Origin: an uncultured Dorea sp. | Lineage (GTDB): Bacteria > Bacillota > Clostridia > Lachnospirales > Lachnospiraceae | Direction: 5' to 3' | Length of the DNA stretch: 61,632 nt | Assembly (NCBI GenBank): GCA_910586965.1 | Contig: CAJUMF010000022.1 | Coordinates: 1-61,632, forward strand | Part shown: piece after piece, positions 25,206-34,165 of the stretch | Position numbering within the stretch: the stretch's first letter is position 1 | Layout of the letters: each line of letters opens with the position of its first letter | Program-made: the position numbers and the translations under genes | Notes under the pieces: generated by a model | What the model was told of the DNA's origin: nothing | Seen by the model: the letters and a program-made list of their open reading frames with translations, nothing else | The model's database searches: none

Positions 25206-25233
25206 GGGAGATACACCCCTTGTGTCATCTCCC
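25206..25233 (-). terminator. hairpin after leuS
   Basis: The 7-bp arms GGGAGAT/ATCTCCC have inner ACAC/GTGT pairing and lie 19 nt past the leuS stop on the minus strand. No strong U-tract follows, so termination may be inefficient and the response regulator gene could be read through from leuS. It resembles the hairpin at 16829-16860 in sequence. Confidence 0.45.
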
Positions 25234-25251
25234 CAATCTGTCTCTTCTCAA

Positions 25252-27681
25252 TTATTTCTGAACGATATTAATAATCTTCTTCGGCACATAGATTTCTTTC
25301 ACAACCGTCCCGGTAAGCTTATCCGCCACCGCCTCTTTCCCGGCAGCGATTGCCTCTTCTTTCGTGCTGTCCGCCGGAATCGAGATGACCGCTCTCGTCT
25401 TCCCGTTGATCTGCACCGGAACCTCGATTTCATCGTCCTTCATGGCCTCCTCGTCGTAAACCGGCCATCCGGCTTTAAATACGCTGCCCTCATGCCCAAG
25501 CTGCTCCCAGATCTCTTCCGCCATATGGGGCGCGAACGGCGAGAGCAGGACTGCCATCGCTGACAGTGTCTCGATATCCACTCCGCCTGCTTTCTTTGCA
25601 ATCTCAATCAGGTTATTATTGTGCTCCATAAATCCTGATATCGCGGTATTCAAGCTAAAGCTCTCCAGACGCACGGTAATATCTTTAATCAGCCTGTGGC
25701 GCTCCTTGAGCATCTCTTTCGTAGCATCAACATTCGCCTCTTTGCTGTCCATGACAAGGTTCCACAGACGCTTAAGGAAACGGTTTACACCGTCAATTCC
25801 CCGGTCATCCCACTCAGCGTCTAATTCCGGCGGCCCTACGAACAGCTCATACATCCGGAGGGAATCACAGCCGTAATCTCTCACCAGGTCGTCCGGCGAT
25901 ACTACATTTCCCTTGGACTTGCTCATCTTAATCCCGTTCTTCCCGGTAATCATTCCCTGATTGAACAGTTTCTGGAACGGCTCGTCAAAGTCAATGGCTC
26001 CGATGTCGCATAAAAACTTTGTATAGAACCTGGAGTAGAGAAGATGCAGCACTGCATGCTCTACGCCTCCGATATACATATCTACCGGCAGCATGGCATC
26101 TGCCTTTTCCTTGGATACCAGCTCTTTATCATTATGATTATCCACATAGCGCAGGAAATACCAGGAGGAACCCGCCCACTGCGGCATCGTGTTCGTCTCA
26201 CGCTTTGCAGCCGCCCCGCATTTCGGGCATTTGCAGTTCACCCACTCGTCAATTGCCGCAAGCGGAGATTCCCCGGTTCCCGTAGGCTCATAGGATTCTA
26301 CCTCCGGCAGGCGCAGCGGCAGCTCTTCTTCCGGCACCGGCACATTGCCGCACTCCGGACAGTGTACGATTGGGATTGGCTCGCCCCAGTAGCGCTGGCG
26401 GGAGAACACCCAGTCGCGCAGCTTGTAATTCACCGTAGCGCGCCCCATCCCCCACTCTTCAATCATGTGGGGAGCCTCTTTTTTCAGGACTGCGGACTCC
26501 ATGCCGTTCCATTTGCCGGAATTGATCATCGTTCCGCTTGCCTCGGTGTAGGCTTCCGTCATATTCTCAATCTCCACCCCGTCCTTTGCGATAACCTGCA
26601 CAATCGGGATATTAAATTTAGTCGCAAACTCAAAGTCACGCTCATCATGGGCAGGTACGCACATGATTGCTCCCGTACCGTAGTCCGCAAGGACATAATC
26701 CGACAGCCAGATCGGCGTCTTCTCGCCGTTTAACGGATTAATCGCATAGCTGCCCGTAAACACGCCGGTCTTTTCCTTATCCTGCATGCGGTCTACGTTA
26801 GACTTCATGGACGCGTCGTAGATATACTTCTCCACCGCCTCCCTCGTCTCATCTGTAGCAAGGGATGCCGCCAGGTCATGTTCCGGCGCAAGCACCATAA
26901 AGGTCGCCCCGTAAAGGGTGTCCGGGCGCGTCGTGTACACGGTAATCTTCTCATCCCGCCCGTCAACCGGGAAATCAACCTCAGCGCCGTAAGATTTCCC
27001 AATCCAGTCGGTCTGCATCTTCTTAACTTTCTCCGGCCAGTCAAGCTTATCAAGGTCATTCAGAAGACGCTCTGCATATGCGGTGATCTTGAGCATCCAC
27101 TGACGGAGGTTCTTCTTCGTCACCTCCGCGCCGCAGCGCTCACATTTCCCGTTTACGACCTCTTCGTTGGCAAGGCCCGTCTTACAGGACGGACACCAGT
27201 TAATGGGAAACTCCTTCTCGTAGGCAAGCCCTTCCTTGAACATCTTTACGAAAATCCACTGGGTCCACTTGTAAAATGACGGGTCTGTCGTATTCACTTC
27301 CCTGTCCCAGTCATAAAGCGCCGCAATCTCATTGATCTGGTGCTTGATATTCTTTACATTCTCGGCCGTGGAAATCGCCGGGTGAACGCCCATCTTGATG
27401 GCATAGTTCTCCGCCGGGAGGCCGAAAGCATCCCATCCCATGGGGTGGATGATATAATAGCCCTGCTGCAGCTTATATCTGCTCCACACGTCGGAGATGA
27501 CATATCCTCTCCAATGGCCTACATGAAGGCCGTTTCCTGACGGATAGGGGAACATATCGAGGCAGTAATACTTCTCCCTCTTGCTCCCATCCTCATTCTC
27601 AGTTACATTCACCGGGTTTTTCTCCCAGTTCTCACGCCATTTCTTCTCAATCGCCTTATGATTGTAAGGTATCCTTGACAT
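25252..27681 (-). CDS. leuS: leucyl-tRNA synthetase
   Basis: This 809-residue class I aminoacyl-tRNA synthetase of full length attaches leucine to tRNA-Leu. The HIGH-type motif is HVGH (in GLHVGHWRGYV), the KMSKS loop is GIKMSKSKGNVV, and the CP1 editing domain is present with TTRPDTLYGATF. Zn-type Cys pairs occur in CPSCKTGLANEE and CPKCG. The C-terminal anticodon-binding domain ends in the small LeuS-specific lobe (VPVQINGKTR). The ribosome binding site is GGAAGGAGAG. Expression is controlled by a T-box leader and a strong promoter upstream. Confidence 0.98.
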   Translation of the reverse strand: MSRIPYNHKAIEKKWRENWEKNPVNVTENEDGSKREKYYCLDMFPYPSGNGLHVGHWRGYVISDVWSRYKLQQGYYIIHPMGWDAFGLPAENYAIKMGVHPAISTAENVKNIKHQINEIAALYDWDREVNTTDPSFYKWTQWIFVKMFKEGLAYEKEFPINWCPSCKTGLANEEVVNGKCERCGAEVTKKNLRQWMLKITAYAERLLNDLDKLDWPEKVKKMQTDWIGKSYGAEVDFPVDGRDEKITVYTTRPDTLYGATFMVLAPEHDLAASLATDETREAVEKYIYDASMKSNVDRMQDKEKTGVFTGSYAINPLNGEKTPIWLSDYVLADYGTGAIMCVPAHDERDFEFATKFNIPIVQVIAKDGVEIENMTEAYTEASGTMINSGKWNGMESAVLKKEAPHMIEEWGMGRATVNYKLRDWVFSRQRYWGEPIPIVHCPECGNVPVPEEELPLRLPEVESYEPTGTGESPLAAIDEWVNCKCPKCGAAAKRETNTMPQWAGSSWYFLRYVDNHNDKELVSKEKADAMLPVDMYIGGVEHAVLHLLYSRFYTKFLCDIGAIDFDEPFQKLFNQGMITGKNGIKMSKSKGNVVSPDDLVRDYGCDSLRMYELFVGPPELDAEWDDRGIDGVNRFLKRLWNLVMDSKEANVDATKEMLKERHRLIKDITVRLESFSLNTAISGFMEHNNNLIEIAKKAGGVDIETLSAMAVLLSPFAPHMAEEIWEQLGHEGSVFKAGWPVYDEEAMKDDEIEVPVQINGKTRAVISIPADSTKEEAIAAGKEAVADKLTGTVVKEIYVPKKIINIVQK

Positions 27682-27710
27682 AGCTTTATTTCTCTCCTTC
27701 CGAACCTGAT

Positions 27711-27998
27711 AAAAGCCTTCTCATCTCCAAGAGACGAAAAGGCTTAACTTCCGTGGTACCACTCTTCTTCATGCGGCTTTACGCCTCATGCACTCATTGT
27801 TTCTGTAACGGGAAATGCCCGCCCGCACCTACAGGCAGCCGACCTGGCCATGCGTTTTACACGGCAACCAAAGCTTTGTTCAGCACGGGAACTCCGAGGC
27901 GAGTTGGGAGATTTCCGCCTGCTGCCTTGCACCGTCCGGCAGCTCTCTGAAGACATCCCTCTCTTACTATTCCTCATCATCGTTTTTTCATATACGAT
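27711..27998 (-). ncRNA. T-box leader (leucine) of leuS
   Basis: On the minus strand the leader has the AGAGAG stem I element and a specifier region CCCAACTCGCC whose CTC (plus 27901-27903) is a leucine codon. The conserved T-box AGAGTGGTACCACGG (around 27751-27765) is present. A terminator hairpin at 27711-27745 (AAGCCTTTTCGTCTC paired with GAGATGAGAAGGCTT) is followed by TTTT, just before the leuS ribosome binding site. Uncharged tRNA-Leu should stabilise the antiterminator and switch leuS on. Confidence 0.92.
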
Positions 27999-28002
27999 AA
28001 AT

Positions 28003-28031
28003 ATTATAGGTAATATGTTAAAATAAGTCAA
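28003..28031 (-). promoter_or_regulatory. promoter of the leuS T-box leader
   Basis: TTGACT (28026-28031) and TATAAT (28003-28008) are separated by exactly 17 nt, with the start expected near 27996. It is back-to-back with the plus-strand promoter at 28056-28084. Confidence 0.85.
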
Positions 28032-28055
28032 CCCTGAAGAAATTATTTTTTACGG

Positions 28056-28084
28056 TTGTTCCATACCCCGCTTTAGTGTATAAT
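28056..28084 (+). promoter_or_regulatory. promoter of the small P-loop gene
   Basis: TTGTTC (28056-28061), a 17-nt spacer and TATAAT (28079-28084) lie about 60 nt upstream of the ATG at 28144. Confidence 0.75.
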
Positions 28085-28143
28085 GAGTATAAGTAAAGTT
28101 ACTGGATTTTCAGTAGAATATGATACATAAAGGAGAGTTTGCT

Positions 28144-28566
28144 ATGGTATATTTATTGACAGGTCCGAAAGGCAGCGGAAAAACGCAGCAAATGATTGAA
28201 CAAGCTAACAAGAAATCAAAGGAATGCAACGGCAATGTAGTTCTGATCAAGAAAACACACCGCGATACTGCCAGTGTTGCATTCAATATCCGTACAATCT
28301 GTATGGATGATTACCCGGCGATCAGGAATATTGACGGATACATCGGTTTTTTATATGGTATGTACAGTTCTAATCACGACATTGAGTGTGTATTCATCGA
28401 CGGCATCCTAAAACACGCGGATATTTCCCTTGAGAATGTTCCTGTATTCATCGACAGGCTGAACCGTATTTCAAAAGAATGCGGCATTGAGTTTTATGTA
28501 AGTATCAGCGCTGCAAAAGCGGATTTGGCAGATGTAAATTCCGAAAACTGTAAGTATCTCAACTAA
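28144..28566 (+). CDS. small P-loop protein of unknown function
   Basis: This 140-residue cytoplasmic protein begins MVYLLTGPKGSGKTQQMI, a clean Walker A at residues 6-13. A Walker-B-like hydrophobic strand ending in Asp (IECVFIDG, ~residue 85) follows. Beyond the P-loop no domain is recognised, and it lacks AAA, ABC or kinase signatures. The ATG at 28144 has AAAGGAGAG 7 nt upstream; an earlier ATG at 28120 has none. It has its own promoter and a strong shared terminator, and is monocistronic between leuS and the AEC transporter. A nucleotide-binding role is safe; anything more is not. Confidence 0.8.
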   Translation: MVYLLTGPKGSGKTQQMIEQANKKSKECNGNVVLIKKTHRDTASVAFNIRTICMDDYPAIRNIDGYIGFLYGMYSSNHDIECVFIDGILKHADISLENVPVFIDRLNRISKECGIEFYVSISAAKADLADVNSENCKYLN

Positions 28567-28586
28567 AAGTTCTGATTGAAAAAGCC

Positions 28587-28628
28587 AAAAAAGGAATCTG
28601 AGGCAAAAGTGCTTCGGATTCCTTTTTT
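28587..28628. terminator. bidirectional terminator between P-loop gene and AEC transporter
   Basis: An A-tract plus GGAATC (28587-28598) pairs with GATTCC plus a T-run (28617-28628). It serves the plus-strand P-loop gene and the minus-strand trk/AEC operon, whose last stop is at 28630. Confidence 0.85.
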
Positions 28629-28629
28629 C

Positions 28630-29565
28630 TTATGCCAGCGTATCATAAAGCATTACCATCAGCGGCATTGTAACGATACAGAAGATAATGGACATCACAT
28701 TGATGACACTTGCGTACTTGGCATCCCTGTCATAGATCTGCGCAAGCTGCGTCACCATAGCCGCCGCCGGAGCTGACGTGGCTAAAAATACTACAAGCAA
28801 GATATTTTTCGCGTCTGCATGTACTCCCATCTTCGCAATCATTGAAAAGATAATTGCCGTCACCGCCGGATACACAAGAAGCCTGATAAAACATACAAAA
28901 TACGGGCGCTTGCGGCTGAATACCCACTTGAGATCCATATTCCCGATGACCATGCCGATGACAAACATCCCTGCCGTCCCGATCATACTCCCAAATCCTT
29001 CCAGGCAGGTGCCAATCACCTCCGGGATATGGATTCTTGCCGCGAAAAAGAAAGCGCCGGTTATCATCGCCATAATATTCGGATTCAGCAATACCTTTTT
29101 ATAGTTCCAATCTTCCGCCTGCTGCCCGATCGTCCGGCTGGCGTGTGTCCACAGCAGTATCGTCTGGACGATATTGTAAGCATTTGTATAAAACACCCAT
29201 TCTATCCCCATAACCGCAGCTACCAGCGGGATGATCAGATTCCCCGCATTGGTGTAGATCAACGAAGCCCGCTCGATACTGTTTAAGTTAAGCGGCCTGC
29301 GAAAAAGGGCGGTCCAGATAATCATCAGTATATGTACCAGCACAGCGGCCGCCAGAGCAAGCAAAAGCCCCTGTACTTTATCCTTTGTAAGCTCGATCTG
29401 AAAAGAGTAGATGACCATGCAGGGCGAACAGATATAGACGACCATATTGGAGATGACCTTACTGTCCTCACTTTTAAACAGCCCTGCTTTGACACTTGCA
29501 TATCCCGCCGCCACGAAAAGAAACAGCGATATGATCTGTTCTGCAAGAAGTATACTTAATCCCAT
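28630..29565 (-). CDS. AEC-family transporter (auxin efflux carrier fold)
   Basis: The 311-residue membrane protein has about ten hydrophobic segments in two halves. NLIIPLVAAVMG and a VVFLATSAPAAAMVTQLA segment near the end carry the conserved Pro/Asn-broken helices of AEC permeases. Bacterial members export or import small organic acids and amino-acid derivatives. It starts 2 nt after the stop of the membrane protein gene at 29568, so it is the last gene of the trk operon. Start supported by AGAGGAG. The substrate is unknown. Confidence 0.9.
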   Translation of the reverse strand: MGLSILLAEQIISLFLFVAAGYASVKAGLFKSEDSKVISNMVVYICSPCMVIYSFQIELTKDKVQGLLLALAAAVLVHILMIIWTALFRRPLNLNSIERASLIYTNAGNLIIPLVAAVMGIEWVFYTNAYNIVQTILLWTHASRTIGQQAEDWNYKKVLLNPNIMAMITGAFFFAARIHIPEVIGTCLEGFGSMIGTAGMFVIGMVIGNMDLKWVFSRKRPYFVCFIRLLVYPAVTAIIFSMIAKMGVHADAKNILLVVFLATSAPAAAMVTQLAQIYDRDAKYASVINVMSIIFCIVTMPLMVMLYDTLA

Positions 29566-29567
29566 AG

Positions 29568-31223
29568 CTACTCCTCTTTATCCTGACTGTTACCGCCCGC
29601 CGGTACAGGCACGCCCTTTCCGGAAATCTCAAGGGACATGACGGTATTGGCCTTCTCATCTTCCTTATATTCCATCGTAATCTCCTGCCCGGCCTCACAC
29701 CTTACCACATCGATAAAGTCAACCACCGACGCATCAAAGATATCATCAGACCCTTCCACCATGATATAGTAGTGAGATGTCCCGTCAATGACCGCCTGGG
29801 CGATTTTCGTAATCTTTCCGGTAACTGTCTTGATCTCTCTTGTATCTTTTTCTACTTCCTTTACTCCATTGCTGAACAAAAGCTCCAGATAGTTCTCCTC
29901 GCACTGACTGACACTGTCCCCGATCGCAACAATCTGATATTTCTGTACATTCACCATCGCATATTTTTTCACAAGTCCGGCATCATCCTTAAGAGCAATG
30001 AAATACGTCGGCTCGTCAGAGATATTGAGAAGAAGCGGGAAGGTGGCCGTATACTTTAAGTTCTGCACCTGTCCTTCCGCCGACGACATGGCCGAGGCTT
30101 CCGTCGCCCCTTCCACTTTATAGTATTTCGTCTCCATCGTCCGCTGGTTAGACAGCATAAACCCTACATTGGACTGGTCGCCGTTTACCGACGTAACACC
30201 GGTGTACATCCATACATCATCATCTAAAGCAAGATAATTATAACCATCCGTCGTCTCCAGGCAATCTTTCTGGCTCAGTACACTGTTGATAAAGCCATGC
30301 TTTAACGTTCCGTAATAGTCAAACAACTCCACAAGCAGATCTGCCGCATAGGCACGGTCAATCCAGGACGGCGCATTCTCGATCTTATAAGTCTTCGTCT
30401 CGCCGGTGATAGCATTGCAAAGAACAACCTTTCCTACCGTCTCCCCGCCGAAAAGCCCGATATTATATTTCTTCACCGGAGCCACCCAGTAAGGAACTCC
30501 GCTGTCGTCAATCTCAAAGCTTAAGCCCCCGTAGATATATGTCGGATGCGCAAATCTGAGATGCCGGTAGATATTCCGGTTAAAATATTCACTTGTCGTA
30601 TACTTCATCCCTTCTTCAAGCTTTACAAGCTCCGTCGTCTGGGTAGCCATATTGATCCGTATATAAGCCGGTATACCCTCTGACTGGTTTGTAAACCACT
30701 TGATCAGGCTGGCGTACCGAAGCGGTGACACTCTCACCGGATTATCCTTATAATTGATCTGGGTATAGATATCATCCACCTCAAACTGTGACACCATATC
30801 TACCATACTTCCCATCTTCCGGTCTCCTAAGATCACTGCTGTATCCCGGTCAAGAAGAGGGATCTTGTCAAAGGATAGCTCCTCGACATCCTCCGTAAAC
30901 TCGCCTTCCTTCACCTTCATCAACTGCTGGTACTTTTTCGCATTAATGATCGGAGAAGATAAAAGTGTCCCGGCAAGATAGATAATCCCAAGCACTGCAA
31001 TAAGCATACCGATCGCCCGAAGCCCCTTATTCTCCTTCGCCTCACGCAGTGAGCGCATCTTCCTGCGCCCCATACATGCCAATGCCCCAATGATCAGGAT
31101 AACAAAGATAAAAAACCATGTATCTGAAGAATGGATATTGATCGCGGGCAGTGAAATATAATAATAGATCCCAACTACGATGACAGCCAAAAACGCTGCC
31201 AACACCTTCCATTTTGCTCTCAT
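29568..31223 (-). CDS. uncharacterised membrane-anchored protein in the trk operon
   Basis: This 551-residue protein has three N-terminal membrane segments (approximately residues 7-29, 35-52 and 70-90) followed by ~450 soluble residues. The latter has many beta-strand-like aromatic stretches (IYGGLSFEIDDSG, DVWMYTGVTSVNGDQ). A C-terminal SH3/OB-like portion includes GKITKIAQAVIDG. The C-terminal tail is charged. No family is recognised with confidence. The gene is 13 nt from trkH upstream and 2 nt from the AEC gene downstream, implying a role linked to ion or solute transport at the envelope. Start supported by CAGGAGGT. Confidence 0.72.
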   Translation of the reverse strand: MRAKWKVLAAFLAVIVVGIYYYISLPAINIHSSDTWFFIFVILIIGALACMGRRKMRSLREAKENKGLRAIGMLIAVLGIIYLAGTLLSSPIINAKKYQQLMKVKEGEFTEDVEELSFDKIPLLDRDTAVILGDRKMGSMVDMVSQFEVDDIYTQINYKDNPVRVSPLRYASLIKWFTNQSEGIPAYIRINMATQTTELVKLEEGMKYTTSEYFNRNIYRHLRFAHPTYIYGGLSFEIDDSGVPYWVAPVKKYNIGLFGGETVGKVVLCNAITGETKTYKIENAPSWIDRAYAADLLVELFDYYGTLKHGFINSVLSQKDCLETTDGYNYLALDDDVWMYTGVTSVNGDQSNVGFMLSNQRTMETKYYKVEGATEASAMSSAEGQVQNLKYTATFPLLLNISDEPTYFIALKDDAGLVKKYAMVNVQKYQIVAIGDSVSQCEENYLELLFSNGVKEVEKDTREIKTVTGKITKIAQAVIDGTSHYYIMVEGSDDIFDASVVDFIDVVRCEAGQEITMEYKEDEKANTVMSLEISGKGVPVPAGGNSQDKEE

Positions 31224-31236
31224 AACTACCTCCTGT

Positions 31237-32682
31237 CTAAAATTGTTTTCTCCACACCGGAACAGCGAACAACATCAGGAATGGGAAGATCTCCAGCCTT
31301 CCCGCCAGCATATCAAAGCAGAACACAAGCTTTGAAAATACGGAAAACTGGGAAAAATTCCCGGCCGGACCCACATCTGCGATTCCCGGCCCGATATTAT
31401 TAAGCGTCGCCATCACGGAGCTGAACGTCGTTGCAAAATCTTTGTTGTCAATCGATACAAGTAAAACAGATCCGATCAGTATCGCCATATATGACATCAG
31501 GTACGAGCAGACCTTGCGCACCACGTCCGTATTCATCTTCTTACCATTGACCCGGATAATACTTACGGATTTCGGGTGCTTCATCTGCTTGATCTCACGT
31601 TTGATGCTTTTCAATACGATCAGCACTCTGGCCACTTTAATCCCGCCTCCGGTGGAGGACGCACACGCCCCGCAGATCATCAGCATCAGCAGGATACACT
31701 GGGAAAACATAGGCCACAGCGCAAAGTCTGTGGTGGCAAACCCGGTAGTGGTGATCACTGACCCCACCTGGAATACCGCATAGCGGAAAGCGGTAAGGAT
31801 ACTGGGATAACTTCCGCTTAAGTTCATTGTGATAAGCGCCGTGGATATGGCAATGATCAGTAAATATGCCCTCAACTCCTCATTCTTCCATACAGGCTTA
31901 AAATCCCGCAGGATCAGCAGGAAAAACAGATTAAAGTTGATTCCGAACAAGATCATAAAGACCGTGATCACCCCATCGATATAAGCACTCCCAAAATGCC
32001 CCACACTCTCTGCATAGTTAGAAAAACCGCCGGTTCCCGCCGTTCCGAAAGCGTGTACCAGACTGTCAAACACATTCATGCCGCCAAGGAGCAAAAGCAC
32101 CACCTCCAGCGCCGTCATCCCAAAATAGATACCGTAAAGGATCCGCGCCGTGGATGTCATCTTAGGAACCAGCTTTTCTTTCTCCGGCCCCGGCACCTCC
32201 GCCATCATCAGGTACATCGTGCTGCTCTTTTCAAGGCTGGTAAGCACCAGCACAAACACCAGCACTCCCATACCGCCTACCCAGTGGGTAAAGCTTCTCC
32301 AGAAATGCATACACTGCGAGAGCGTCTCAACATCGGGAAGGATAGAAGAACCTGTCGTCGTAAACCCGGAGATTGTCTCAAATAATGCGTCAATATAAAG
32401 CGGTATCTCTCCGGAGATGGTAAAGGGAAGCGCCCCGAACACTGACCACAGAATCCACGCCAGCGCCACGATGACCAGCCCCTCCTTCTGATATATCTTT
32501 GTCTTTTCCGGCTTCTTTATTCCTGTTAACAGGTACACAAAAAGCAGTATCGCTGACGGGATAAGGAAAGCGATCCCCTCATGTTCCCCATAAAGCGCAC
32601 CCACAAACGCCGGGATAAGTAAAAGCAGCGCCTCCACTCCCAGCATTTTCCCTAATATATACCGTATCATCTTTATGTTCAT
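31237..32682 (-). CDS. trkH: TrkH-family potassium uptake protein
   Basis: The 481-residue integral membrane pore subunit has four M1-P-M2 repeats. Filter segments with the key Gly are visible in ISGFTTTGSS, GTGGFSNY, VITTTGFAT and NNIGPGIAD. It works with the two-domain TrkA encoded 13 nt upstream. It is longer and of a different subgroup from the KtrB-like protein at 15422, so the window carries two separate K+ uptake systems. The first start (MNIKMIRYI) is used. Confidence 0.95.
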   Translation of the reverse strand: MNIKMIRYILGKMLGVEALLLLIPAFVGALYGEHEGIAFLIPSAILLFVYLLTGIKKPEKTKIYQKEGLVIVALAWILWSVFGALPFTISGEIPLYIDALFETISGFTTTGSSILPDVETLSQCMHFWRSFTHWVGGMGVLVFVLVLTSLEKSSTMYLMMAEVPGPEKEKLVPKMTSTARILYGIYFGMTALEVVLLLLGGMNVFDSLVHAFGTAGTGGFSNYAESVGHFGSAYIDGVITVFMILFGINFNLFFLLILRDFKPVWKNEELRAYLLIIAISTALITMNLSGSYPSILTAFRYAVFQVGSVITTTGFATTDFALWPMFSQCILLMLMICGACASSTGGGIKVARVLIVLKSIKREIKQMKHPKSVSIIRVNGKKMNTDVVRKVCSYLMSYMAILIGSVLLVSIDNKDFATTFSSVMATLNNIGPGIADVGPAGNFSQFSVFSKLVFCFDMLAGRLEIFPFLMLFAVPVWRKQF

Positions 32683-32695
32683 CTTAGCAAGGCTC

Positions 32696-34054
32696 CTAAC
32701 CTAAAATATCGCTGAAATTGCTGACAATATGATCTTTTGTCACTACCATCACACTGTCGCCCACCTCTAAGTGGTCATAGCCGTTCGGAACGATAACTTT
32801 CCTTTTCCGGCCGATACAGGCAATCAGATTATTCTTTTTGATGGGAAGATCTTTTAAAGGCACATTCGTATACGCACATTCCTTCTTAATGATGAACTCT
32901 AATGCCTCCACCTTGCCCTGCACGAGCCGGTACATGGTCTCCACATTGGCACTGCTGTAGGAATTATTCCGCGCTCTTACATAACCCATGATCGCATCCG
33001 CCGTGGCACTCTTCGCCGAGACGATACTGTCAATTCCCAGGCCTTCCACCATCTGCGCCCTGGTGTCGTCATTTACCTTGGCAATGATCTTTGGTACACC
33101 GACTGTCTTTGCAAAAAAAGACATGATAATGTTCTCTTCATCCATTCCCGTCAGTGCCACAAACGCATCTGTATCCGCAATCCGCTCTTCCATCAAAAGA
33201 TCCTGGTCTGCCGCGTTGCCATTAATAATGGTAGCTTTCGGAAGCAATTCACACAATTCTTCACACCGCTGCTCACTGCGCTCGATGATCTTCACTTTCA
33301 TGCCTACCTGCAAAAGCTGTGAAGCAAGATAAAAACAGACATGGCCTCCTCCGCAGATCAGCACCTTCTTCACTTTCGCATTCTTGCGCCCGATCGATTT
33401 GAAAAACGTCCGCAGATCCTGATGCGCCGCCGCAATATGCAGGCGGTCTCCTGCTCGCACCACAAAATTACCGTCCGGAATATAGACATCTTTTCCGCGC
33501 TTTACCGCACATACCAGTATCTTGATCTGAAATTTGCGATAAACCTCTGCAAGGGAGATATCTGTCAACGGCTGGTTTTCGCTGACTGCATACTCCACCA
33601 GCTCTACCCGCCCCTTCATGAATGTCTCCACTTTGCTGGCCTCCGGGAACAACAGTACCCGCAAGATCTCATTGGATGCCGCAAGCTCCGGATTTACTGC
33701 CATAGACAGATGGAGATCTTCCTTAAGCATCCCAATCTGCCGATAATAAATGGGATTCCTCACCCGGGCGATCGTATGCTTTGCCCCAAGCCTTCTCGCC
33801 AGAAGGCAGCTTAACATGTTCATCTCATCTGCCGAAGCACAGGCAATCACAAGATCCGCGTGAGGCACATCCGCCTGCTTCATGATCTCCGCATCCGCGC
33901 CGTTCCCCGGAATACAAAAGATATCCATCTTATTCAATGCATCCTTAAGCTTTCCTTCATTCTGGTCAATCAGAGTGATATCATAATTTTCTTCTGACAA
34001 CTGTATTGCAAGCTTATGTCCTACCTTACCGTCACCAATAATTACAATCTTCAT
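32696..34054 (-). CDS. trkA: Trk potassium uptake regulatory protein TrkA (two RCK domains)
   Basis: The 452-residue protein carries tandem RCK units: the first Rossmann motif is IIGDGKVGHKLA (residues 4-15) and the second is VLICGGGHVCFYLA (near 230). Each is followed by a TrkA_C domain. It binds NAD(H)/nucleotides and gates TrkH. It is the first gene of the four-gene trkA-trkH-551 aa-AEC operon, behind the promoter at 34098-34126. Confidence 0.96.
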   Translation of the reverse strand: MKIVIIGDGKVGHKLAIQLSEENYDITLIDQNEGKLKDALNKMDIFCIPGNGADAEIMKQADVPHADLVIACASADEMNMLSCLLARRLGAKHTIARVRNPIYYRQIGMLKEDLHLSMAVNPELAASNEILRVLLFPEASKVETFMKGRVELVEYAVSENQPLTDISLAEVYRKFQIKILVCAVKRGKDVYIPDGNFVVRAGDRLHIAAAHQDLRTFFKSIGRKNAKVKKVLICGGGHVCFYLASQLLQVGMKVKIIERSEQRCEELCELLPKATIINGNAADQDLLMEERIADTDAFVALTGMDEENIIMSFFAKTVGVPKIIAKVNDDTRAQMVEGLGIDSIVSAKSATADAIMGYVRARNNSYSSANVETMYRLVQGKVEALEFIIKKECAYTNVPLKDLPIKKNNLIACIGRKRKVIVPNGYDHLEVGDSVMVVTKDHIVSNFSDILG

Positions 34055-34097
34055 CTTCGTTCCTCTTTAATCGTTATAGTTTAATTAAACATAGTAG

Positions 34098-34126
34098 AGT
34101 ATAGCACCTTTATAAAAATAAGAAAA
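34098..34126 (-). promoter_or_regulatory. promoter of the trkA operon
   Basis: TATACT (34098-34103) is preceded by TGC, an extended -10. A weak TTTTCT (34121-34126) lies 17 nt upstream and overlaps the EF-G terminator hairpin. Confidence 0.5.
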
Positions 34127-34144
34127 GCCCTCTCGGGCTTTTCT
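34121..34144 (-). terminator. terminator of the EF-G paralogue gene
   Basis: AGAAAAGCCC and GGGCTTTTCT form a perfect 10-bp stem with a TCTC loop. On the minus strand it is followed by TATTTTT. It lies about 20 nt past the stop at 34166. Confidence 0.88.
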
Positions 34145-34165
34145 TTTCTTATCTTTATTAATCTT

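Noticed and set aside
28120..28143. Earlier ATG for the P-loop protein
   Set aside because: It precedes the AAAGGAGAG site, which is correctly spaced only for the ATG at 28144.
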